Source of the DNA: Actinomycetes bacterium
Lineage (GTDB): Bacteria > Actinomycetota > Actinomycetes > Propionibacteriales > Propionibacteriaceae
Reading direction: 5' to 3'
Assembly (NCBI GenBank): GCA_023432725.1
Contig: JAEYUH010000189.1
Coordinates: forward strand, 1 to 8,443
DNA length: 8,443 bases
In this document: piece after piece, positions 1 through 6,308 of the stretch
Numbering within the stretch: the stretch's first letter is position 1
Layout: the number at the start of each line of letters is the position of its first letter
Made by a program: the position numbers and the translations under genes
The notes under the pieces: generated by a model
The model's input: only the letters and a program-made list of their open reading frames with translations
Databases searched by the model: none
What the model was told of the DNA's origin: nothing

Positions 1-84
1 CAGCGCGGACTTCACAGCCTTGTTACGGAGCCGGGCCTTCTCGTTGGTCAGGATCCGCTTCTTCTGGGACTTGATGTTCGCCAC
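1..84 (-). CDS. rpsT: 30S ribosomal protein S20, N-terminal part (truncated by window edge)
   Basis: On the minus strand 28 codons read from a GTG start (complement of 82-84) to the window edge: MANIKSQKKRILTNEKAR, then LRNKAVKSAL. This is the conserved, Lys/Arg-rich N-terminus of S20, which binds 16S rRNA in the small subunit; the full protein is usually about 86-90 residues, so roughly two thirds lies beyond base 1. A Shine-Dalgarno sequence AAGAAGG (complement of 93-99) sits 8 nt before the start, which supports GTG as the initiator. The gene is divergent from lepA, an arrangement I know from many Actinobacteria. Nothing in the visible part is odd. The identification is secure despite the truncation because the opening motif is diagnostic. 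Confidence 0.95.
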   Translation of the reverse strand, partial: MANIKSQKKRILTNEKARLRNKAVKSAL

Positions 85-108
85 AGGGCTTGCCTTCTTG
101 GTCGTTGG

Positions 109-142
109 GTGGTGCCACGCGTCGGTACGCGAACGCGACCAC
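109..142 (-). promoter_or_regulatory. Structured 5' leader of rpsT
   Basis: The predicted rpsT leader contains nested inverted repeats. An outer 5-bp pair is formed by 109-113 (GTGGT) and 138-142 (ACCAC). An inner hairpin is formed by CGCGT (118-122) and ACGCG (127-131) around a 4-nt loop. Both lie between the candidate transcription start and the ribosome binding site at 93-99. S20 synthesis is known to be autogenously controlled at translation in E. coli, so a structured leader is plausible, but the stems are short and could occur by chance in GC-rich DNA. Confidence 0.3.
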
Positions 143-144
143 TG

Positions 145-174
145 ACTTTACCAAAGCGGTGCCGCAGAGGCCAA
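145..174 (-). promoter_or_regulatory. Candidate promoter of rpsT
   Basis: Read on the minus strand, a -10-like hexamer TAAAGT (complement of 145-150) fits the actinobacterial TANNNT pattern. A -35-like TTGGCC (complement of 169-174, four of six bases matching TTGACA) lies upstream with an 18-bp spacer. Transcription would start near 138, giving a leader of about 54 nt before the GTG at 84. The local A/T content stands out in otherwise GC-rich DNA. This is inspection only; no start-site data are available. Confidence 0.5.
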
Positions 175-203
175 ACCGGCGGGTCGCGGCGGCCCCTGCC
201 GAC

Positions 204-236
204 GGCCGCGCCCCGCGGGTGCGGGGCCGCGTGGCC
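204..236. repeat. GC-rich imperfect inverted repeat upstream of lepA
   Basis: GGCC-GCG-CCCCGC (204-216) can pair with GCGGGG-(C)-CGC-(GT)-GGCC (221-236) around a GGGT loop: 13 base pairs interrupted by a one-base and a two-base bulge. It lies in the rpsT/lepA divergent region, 44 bp before the lepA start. It has no T-run and no converging gene to terminate, so an ordinary terminator is unlikely. It may be a leader hairpin of lepA if transcription starts upstream, a protein-binding site, or simply a product of base composition. Confidence 0.4.
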
Positions 237-244
237 GGAGGCGG

Positions 245-276
245 TATCGTGATCAGTCGGTTCCCGATCAGGAAAG
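245..276 (+). promoter_or_regulatory. Candidate lepA -10 box and ribosome binding site
   Basis: TATCGT at 245-250 matches TANNNT and would place a start near 257, leaving a short leader. No good -35 is visible because the DNA upstream is the GC-rich hairpin. AGGAAAG at 270-276 is the Shine-Dalgarno for the ATG at 281, with normal spacing. A direct repeat GATCAG (251-256 and 266-271) flanks the interval. The ribosome site is convincing; the -10 box is weak. Confidence 0.35.
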
Positions 277-280
277 CTGC

Positions 281-2116
<1,836 letters not shown>

Positions 2117-2164
2117 CCCCTGCTGGGTTCTCGTGCCCGCCGCCGCGGGGGTCACCCGCAGGGG
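2117..2164 (+). terminator. Compound hairpin after lepA, possible terminator
   Basis: Directly after the stop codon, CCCCTGC (2117-2123) pairs perfectly with GCAGGGG (2158-2164). GGGT (2125-2128) then pairs with ACCC (2154-2157), and an inner hairpin CCCGC (2136-2140) / GCGGG (2145-2149) sits in the loop. The outer stem is 11 bp with one bulged T. There is no U-run after it, only TTGGTGAATTT, so it is not a classical intrinsic terminator, but actinobacterial terminators often lack the U-tract. It separates lepA from the next gene. Confidence 0.5.
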
Positions 2165-2232
2165 TTGGTGAATTTGCTCACTGCGGCCCGGCTGGGCCGA
2201 CCCGTACCCTGCGCTCAGGAAGACACGTCGCC

Positions 2233-2239
2233 AGGGGGA
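2233..2239 (+). promoter_or_regulatory. Ribosome binding site that fixes the membrane-protein start
   Basis: AGGGGGA lies 3 nt before an ATG at 2243. The frame is open further upstream, to a TTG at 2165, but only the ATG at 2243 has a purine-rich site and opens directly into a signal peptide (MRRSIAILLF...). The start at 2243 is therefore preferred. A TANNNT-like TACCCT at 2205-2210 could be a -10 box for this gene, but no convincing -35 is visible. Confidence 0.6.
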
Positions 2240-2242
2240 CGC

Positions 2243-3934
2243 ATGCGTCGGTCCATCGCCATCCTGCTGTTCGGCCTGATCTCCGCTGCGCTCGCCGTGC
2301 CGTCCGCGGCCGCGGCACCGCAGGAACTGTTGTACGCCGGGACCCGAACCGGCCCCGCGCCCACCGGTCTGCCGCCGACGACACCCGCCACGCTGAGGTT
2401 CATCTGCGAGGACGGCGTCTGCGTCCGGGAGGATGCCGACCACTCCGCCTGGCGGATCACGATCGTCGACGGGGTCGGCCGCAACTCCGGCTCCGAGCCG
2501 GAGTCGGGCGACCCCTGCACCGACGACTTCCTCGAGGGGGTCACCTGGGACATCACCATCGATGCCCAAAGGCTCAACGCGGTGATGAACTTCACGTCGG
2601 AGTACGACAAGAAGTGCCCCGCGCCGGCCGGCCAGACCAGGAGGGTGTCCGCCCGCCCGTTCTCCGTGACCTATGAGGGCGAACTGGTCAGCGGTGAGTG
2701 CGTCTTCCAGGCAGGCGGCTGCGAGGCGTCGAACTCGCCCTCGAATGCCCCGTCCGGCACACCGCCCCAGGCCTCCGCGACCCCGGCTCCCGGACCGGCC
2801 TCCCCCGGGTCTCCGGCAGGACCGCCCGGCACCTCGTCCCGCCTCGGAACAGGGGACCCAGCGGCGCGCAGCGTTGTGAGCGGGCTCATCCCGCCTCAGG
2901 AGCTGTCGGTGGAGCCGCCCCAGCTGCTGTTGGCTGTGGCACTGACGATCATCCTCGTGTTGCTCGTGGCGTTCCCCACTGCGTTGCTGAATTCCGCGAC
3001 CGAGTCGGGCTCCGACCGCTTCTCAGCCTGGTGGCGGGGACGCGGGAAAGCCACGGCCCACACCCCCGCGGTGGAAGCGGACGGCACCGCTCCCGACGCG
3101 GTGGCAGTGGATCCGCCTACCGGCCCAGCCGAGCCGGAGGCCCAGCCCGGGTCTCGCCGGGGCTGGTGGTGGGCGGCGGGAGGGGTGGCGGTTGCAGGCC
3201 TGATCTCCTGCTTCGTCGACCCCCAATTCGGCTTCAACCCCGGCAGCCTGCGGCTGTTGGCATCGGTCCTCGTCGGCTTCGCGGTCGACGTGGCCCTCGG
3301 ATGGCTGGTCACCATCTGGCTGGTGCGGCGGATCATCCCGGGCGCGACCCACGACTACGTCTTCAAGCCGGTGTCGCTGGTGGTCGTTGTGGCCGCCGTG
3401 GTGCTGACGCGGGTCACCGGGTTCGAGCCGGGCATCGTCTTCGGCCTGGTCGCCGGGGTGGCGTTCGGCGCCGTCGCGGCCGGCGCCGCCCACGGCAAGG
3501 CGGCCCTCGCCCAGCTGGGTTACGCCTTCGGTGCCGCGGTACTGGCCTGGCTCGCCTACGGCGCGCTCAGCAGCCAGATGGCCAGTGGCGACGACTTCTG
3601 GTCGACCTTCCTGCTGGAGACGCTGGGCTCGATCGCGATCGGGGGGATGGCGGCGCTGCCGATCGCCCTCTTCCCGGTGCGCGGGCTCGCGGGTCAGGCG
3701 ATCTGGGAGTGGAACCGCTGGATCTGGGCCGGGGCGTACGCGGTCGGCCTGTTCGCCTTCTTCGTAGTCCTGATGCCCATGCCGTTCTCCTGGCAGCAGG
3801 TGCAGCTGAGCCTCGTCGCCTGGCTGACGATCTACCTCGCCTATCTCGGGGCGGCCGTTGTGCTGTGGCTCGTCCTGGCCCGTCCCTTGCGGGGTGGTGT
3901 CGGGCTCGAAGCGGGAAAGGAGCGCGTGGGCTGA
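2243..3934 (+). CDS. Uncharacterised exported multi-spanning membrane protein
   Basis: I do not recognise a function for this 563-residue protein. Residues 1-25 form a signal peptide (RR, hydrophobic core, AxA-type site near PSAAAA). Residues 26-160 form an extracytoplasmic domain with six cysteines (55, 60, 92, 125, 153, 160), enough for three disulfides. Residues 161-205 are a Pro/Ser/Gly/Ala-rich linker. A first membrane helix spans about 227-247 and is followed by a hydrophilic Pro/Ala/Glu-rich segment (250-305). About eight more hydrophobic segments follow to 546, ending in a short tail. Conserved-looking motifs are DPQFGFNPGS (326-335) and FEPGIVFGLVAG (394-405). The membrane part reminds me, from memory only, of uncharacterised actinobacterial membrane proteins with an F-x-PG...GL motif. 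No catalytic or transport signature is visible. It stands alone between lepA and the MTAP gene, with its own ribosome site. Confidence 0.85.
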   Translation: MRRSIAILLFGLISAALAVPSAAAAPQELLYAGTRTGPAPTGLPPTTPATLRFICEDGVCVREDADHSAWRITIVDGVGRNSGSEPESGDPCTDDFLEGVTWDITIDAQRLNAVMNFTSEYDKKCPAPAGQTRRVSARPFSVTYEGELVSGECVFQAGGCEASNSPSNAPSGTPPQASATPAPGPASPGSPAGPPGTSSRLGTGDPAARSVVSGLIPPQELSVEPPQLLLAVALTIILVLLVAFPTALLNSATESGSDRFSAWWRGRGKATAHTPAVEADGTAPDAVAVDPPTGPAEPEAQPGSRRGWWWAAGGVAVAGLISCFVDPQFGFNPGSLRLLASVLVGFAVDVALGWLVTIWLVRRIIPGATHDYVFKPVSLVVVVAAVVLTRVTGFEPGIVFGLVAGVAFGAVAAGAAHGKAALAQLGYAFGAAVLAWLAYGALSSQMASGDDFWSTFLLETLGSIAIGGMAALPIALFPVRGLAGQAIWEWNRWIWAGAYAVGLFAFFVVLMPMPFSWQQVQLSLVAWLTIYLAYLGAAVVLWLVLARPLRGGVGLEAGKERVG

Positions 3935-4050
3935 CGGCCCCGCTCGGCGAGGACTCCTGACGCGTGTCGAGTACGCCCTCGGGGAGGGAGCGCTCGGCGT
4001 CCTGAGGAGTGTTCGGTGCGGTCGGGACGGGGCGACGCGGTCCGGGCGGT

Positions 4051-4080
4051 GTGCCGTGGGGCGGCGGCAGCGTCTAGGCT
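4051..4080 (+). promoter_or_regulatory. Candidate promoter giving a leaderless MTAP transcript
   Basis: TAGGCT (4075-4080) fits the actinobacterial -10 pattern TANNNT, and its last base is only 8 nt before the GTG at 4089. Transcription would therefore begin at or next to the start codon. A weak -35 candidate, GTGCCG (4051-4056), has an 18-bp spacer. No Shine-Dalgarno sequence is present just upstream of the GTG, which fits leaderless initiation, a common mode in Actinobacteria. The remainder of the 154-bp gap after the membrane-protein gene shows no gene. Confidence 0.45.
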
Positions 4081-4088
4081 CGTCCAAC

Positions 4089-4904
4089 GTGAACGCAGAC
4101 ATCGGCATCATCGGCGGCTCCGGCTTCTACGAGTTCCTCAGCGACGTCGAGTCGGTGGTGGTCGACACCCCGTTCGGCGAGCCGAGCGCCCCGCTGGCGA
4201 TCGGTGAGCTGGACGGACGTCGGGTCGCGTTCGTGCCGCGCCACGGCCAGCACCACCAGTTCCCGCCGCACCGGGTCAACTACCGGGCGAACCTGTGGGC
4301 GCTGCGCAGCGTCGGGGTGCGGCAGGTGATCGCACCGTGCGCTGTCGGGTCGCTGCGACCCGAGCTCGGGCCCGGCAGCTTCGTCGTTCCCGACCAGGTG
4401 ATCGACCGCACCTGGGGACGGGCGCACACCGTCTACGACGCCGTCGGACCGGTGGTCCACGCCTCCTTCGCCGACCCGTACTGCCCGCGCGGCCGGGCTG
4501 CGGTGCTCGCCGCGGCCGACGAGCAGACCCCGCTGGTCGACCACGGGACGCTGGTGGTGATCAACGGGCCACGGTTCTCGACCCGGGCGGAATCGCAGTG
4601 GCACGCCGCCGCCGGCGGCACGGTGGTCGGCATGACCGGCGTCCCGGAGTCGGCCATCGCCAGGGAACTGGCGATGTGCTACACCACGGTCTGCATGGTG
4701 ACCGACCACGACGCGGGCGTGGAGACCGGCGAGGCGGTGACCCACGCCGAGGTGCTGCGGGTCTTCGCCGGCAACATCGAACGGCTGAAGGGCCTGCTGC
4801 GACGCGTGATCGCCGCGCTGCCGGACGCCGAACCCGACGCCACCGCCGGCTGCTCCTGCCGCCGGGCCCTCGACGGCTTCGAGCTGCCCTTCGAGCTGCC
4901 CTGA
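4089..4904 (+). CDS. mtnP: S-methyl-5'-thioadenosine phosphorylase (MTAP family)
   Basis: This 271-residue cytosolic protein belongs to the PNP/MTAP family, which splits methylthioadenosine with phosphate into adenine and methylthioribose-1-phosphate for methionine and purine salvage. Seen motifs are IGGSGFY (8-14), RHG (51-53), RVNYRANLWAL (62-72), GPRFSTRAE (160-168), GMTGVPE (181-187) and TDHD (205-208). In the human enzyme the two aspartates of the equivalent TDYD contact adenine; P. aeruginosa thioinosine phosphorylase, as I recall it, has no such Asp pair there. This favours MTAP over thioinosine or guanosine enzymes, though specificity is inferred. A Cys-Ser-Cys (255-257) near the end could form a CxC disulfide as in archaeal MTAPs. 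The GTG start places the glycine loop at the usual distance; the frame is open upstream to 3858, but that would overlap the previous gene. The stop shares one base with the hemW start. Confidence 0.9.
   Translation: MNADIGIIGGSGFYEFLSDVESVVVDTPFGEPSAPLAIGELDGRRVAFVPRHGQHHQFPPHRVNYRANLWALRSVGVRQVIAPCAVGSLRPELGPGSFVVPDQVIDRTWGRAHTVYDAVGPVVHASFADPYCPRGRAAVLAAADEQTPLVDHGTLVVINGPRFSTRAESQWHAAAGGTVVGMTGVPESAIARELAMCYTTVCMVTDHDAGVETGEAVTHAEVLRVFAGNIERLKGLLRRVIAALPDAEPDATAGCSCRRALDGFELPFELP
4878..4901 (+). repeat. Perfect 12-bp in-frame tandem duplication at the MTAP C-terminus
   Basis: TTCGAGCTGCCC occurs twice back to back (4878-4889 and 4890-4901), immediately before the stop codon. It encodes FELP-FELP as the last eight residues. 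Because the unit is a multiple of three, it lengthens the protein by four residues without changing the frame or the overlap with hemW. It may be recent slippage or a conserved feature of the C-terminus. Confidence 0.85.
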
Positions 4905-6109
4905 TGCCCTCCGCCCCACCCGCCGGTGAGCCCGCGCCGCGCGACGGCGCCCTCCCCGGCGACGCCCTGGTGGGGCAGCGTCCGTTCAGCCTCTACCTGC
5001 ACGTCCCGTTCTGCGCCACCAGGTGCGGCTACTGCGACTTCAACACCTACACCGCCGCGGAACTCGGCTCGGCGCCCGGGGCCAGCCGGCAGGCGTACCT
5101 GGCTGCCGTCGGTGCTGAACTCGACCTGGCGCTGCGGGTGCTGGGCGGCCCCCGTCCGGTGGAGACGGTGTTCTTCGGCGGGGGGACGCCGACGATGCTC
5201 GAGCCGGGCGAGCTGACCGGGCTGCTGGACGCCGTCCGGCAACGGTTCCCGCTCGCCCCCGGCGCCGAGGTCACCACCGAGGCCAACCCCGAGTCGGTGG
5301 ACCCCGACTACCTGGCCGCCCTGGTCGCGGCGGGCTTCAACCGACTGTCGCTGGGCATGCAGTCCAGCGTCCCGCGGGTGCTCGCCGTCCTCGACCGGCG
5401 CCACACCCCGGGCCGGGTGCCGCAGGTGGTGGAATGGGCGCGCGCCGCAGGGTTCGCCTCGGTGAGCCTCGACCTGATCTACGGTGCCCCCGGGGAGTCC
5501 GCCGAGGACTGGCGCACCAGCCTGCGGGCAGCCCTCGCCCTGCGACCCGACCATGTGTCGGCCTACTCCCTGATCGTCGAACCGGGGACGCGCCTGGCCG
5601 CCCGGGTGAGGCGCGGCGAGCTCGCGGGCATCGACGATGACGTTCACGCCGCCTACTACGCGATCGCCGATCAGGAACTCACCACCGCGGGCCTGGCCTG
5701 GTACGAGGTGAGCAACTGGGCGCTGCCCGGCCACGCGTGCCGGCACAACGTCGCGTACTGGCGCAGCCACGACTGGTGGGGGATCGGACCGGGCGCCCAC
5801 TCCCACGTCGGCGGCGTGCGATGGTGGAACCTGCGCCACCCCAGCCGCTATTCGGCGCGGTTGGCCGTCGGGGAAAGCCCCGCGGAGGGCCGGGAGCTCC
5901 TGACCCCTGCCGACCAGCGCGTGGAAGCGGTTCTGCTGGGCCTTCGGCTCGCCGAGGGAATTGGTCTGGACATACTCACTCATACTGAACGGCGGCGCGT
6001 ATCGGCGATCCTCCAGGCCGGCCATGCCGAGCTGCGCGGCGATCAGCTCCGTCTCACCTTGTCAGGGCGCTTGTTGGCGGATGGGATCGTCCGCGATCTC
6101 CTCGACTGA
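4904..6109 (+). CDS. hemW: Radical SAM heme chaperone HemW (formerly HemN-like)
   Basis: HemW binds heme and a [4Fe-4S] cluster and is thought to deliver heme to membrane hemoproteins. The 401-residue product has the radical-SAM motif CATRCGYC (Cys 37, 41, 44) followed by DFN. The extra cysteine found after this motif in true oxygen-independent coproporphyrinogen oxidase (CxxxCxxCxC) is absent, which separates HemW from HemN. Further signatures are HVPF (33-36), GGGTPT (92-97), LSLGMQS, YEVSNWALPG (267-276), CRHNVAYW (279-286) and GPGAHSH (295-301), then a HemN C-terminal domain. The ATG at 4904 overlaps the MTAP stop by one base (TGATG), so translational coupling is likely. The frame is open far upstream, but that part only shadows MTAP. 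From about residue 345 to the end, codon use shifts to forms rare elsewhere here (ATA, ACT, CAT, GTA, TTG, TCA). No hrcA follows. Confidence 0.93.
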   Translation: MPSAPPAGEPAPRDGALPGDALVGQRPFSLYLHVPFCATRCGYCDFNTYTAAELGSAPGASRQAYLAAVGAELDLALRVLGGPRPVETVFFGGGTPTMLEPGELTGLLDAVRQRFPLAPGAEVTTEANPESVDPDYLAALVAAGFNRLSLGMQSSVPRVLAVLDRRHTPGRVPQVVEWARAAGFASVSLDLIYGAPGESAEDWRTSLRAALALRPDHVSAYSLIVEPGTRLAARVRRGELAGIDDDVHAAYYAIADQELTTAGLAWYEVSNWALPGHACRHNVAYWRSHDWWGIGPGAHSHVGGVRWWNLRHPSRYSARLAVGESPAEGRELLTPADQRVEAVLLGLRLAEGIGLDILTHTERRRVSAILQAGHAELRGDQLRLTLSGRLLADGIVRDLLD

Positions 6110-6273
6110 ATCGATTTAGAATTCATCATTCGGCCAGCGCAAGTGAGCAATTCCACCCCCGTGGATTAACAACGATTTCGTAACGTCCCGCAGATTGAGA
6201 CTGCGTTGTAACAAGGGTGAGACAAAACGGTGGTTTTATATGGCCTGCCTCTCGTAGCCTTGCCCGACCGTGC

Positions 6274-6292
6274 CAGTGGCGGGAGGCCACTG
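6274..6292 (+). promoter_or_regulatory. Perfect 7-bp hairpin just upstream of the livJ ribosome site
   Basis: CAGTGGC (6274-6280) and GCCACTG (6286-6292) form a perfect stem with a GGGAG loop. It ends 5 nt before the AAGGAGGA ribosome binding site. In RNA it could protect the 5' end or influence translation; in DNA it could be an operator half-site pair for a dimeric regulator. There is no T-run, so it is not an attenuator of the classical type. Confidence 0.5.
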
Positions 6293-6297
6293 ATCAC

Positions 6298-6305
6298 AAG
6301 GAGGA
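6298..6305 (+). promoter_or_regulatory. Strong livJ ribosome binding site with short spacing
   Basis: AAGGAGGA is a near-perfect Shine-Dalgarno, but only 3 nt separate it from the GTG at 6309 (4 nt from the GGAGG core). The sequence ATGTGA also places an ATG (6307) directly before an out-of-frame stop (6310), so ATG-TGA is a start-stop pair overlapping the real GTG. The next in-frame ATG (6333) would remove the Lys/Arg n-region of the signal peptide, so GTG is preferred. Confidence 0.7.
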
Positions 6306-6308
6306 CAT

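Larger units (their letters stand above)
6110..6308 (+). promoter_or_regulatory. AT-rich promoter/leader region of the liv operon
   Basis: This 199-bp gap contains no gene. A hand count of 6111-6240 gives 60 G/C in 130 bases (46%), far below its neighbours. Candidate -10 elements are TTTTAT at 6234-6239 (with an extended TG at 6231) and TAGCCT at 6255-6260; no convincing -35 pairs with either. Other structure seen: an imperfect inverted repeat around CCAC-CCCC-GTGG (6153-6164), a 5-bp hairpin CGCAG (6189-6193) / CTGCG (6201-6205), and TAAC-containing repeats at 6166-6170, 6180-6184 and 6208-6212. No intrinsic terminator for hemW is evident. The region very probably carries the livJ promoter and a regulator site, but I cannot place them exactly. 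Confidence 0.55.

Noticed and set aside
2165..2242. Upstream TTG/GTG starts for the membrane-protein gene
   Set aside because: They would place about 26 polar residues before the signal peptide and lack a better ribosome site than the one before 2243.
3929..3941. GGGC/GCCC mini-hairpin over the membrane-protein stop codon as a terminator
   Set aside because: A four-base stem is expected by chance in DNA of this composition and has no supporting features.
2698..3960. 420-codon plus-strand frame overlapping the membrane-protein gene
   Set aside because: It is Arg/Gly-rich frame-shifted sequence; the competing frame has a signal peptide, membrane helices and a ribosome site.
3858..4088. Upstream extension of the MTAP frame
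   Set aside because: It would overlap the end of the membrane-protein gene and add residues the family does not have. The GTG at 4089 places the N-terminal glycine loop where expected.
3023..4111. 362-codon minus-strand open frame spanning the end of the membrane-protein gene and the gap before MTAP
   Set aside because: The product is Arg/Pro/Asp-rich without motifs, and the overlap with the membrane-protein gene is nearly complete.
4295..4903. Upstream extension of the hemW frame inside MTAP
   Set aside because: The extension is Arg/Gly-rich shadow sequence. HemW homology begins after the ATG at 4904, which overlaps the MTAP stop.
6107..6125. TGAAT/ATTCA inverted repeat after hemW as a terminator
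   Set aside because: The stem is only five A/T-rich pairs with a long loop and no T-run, too weak to call.
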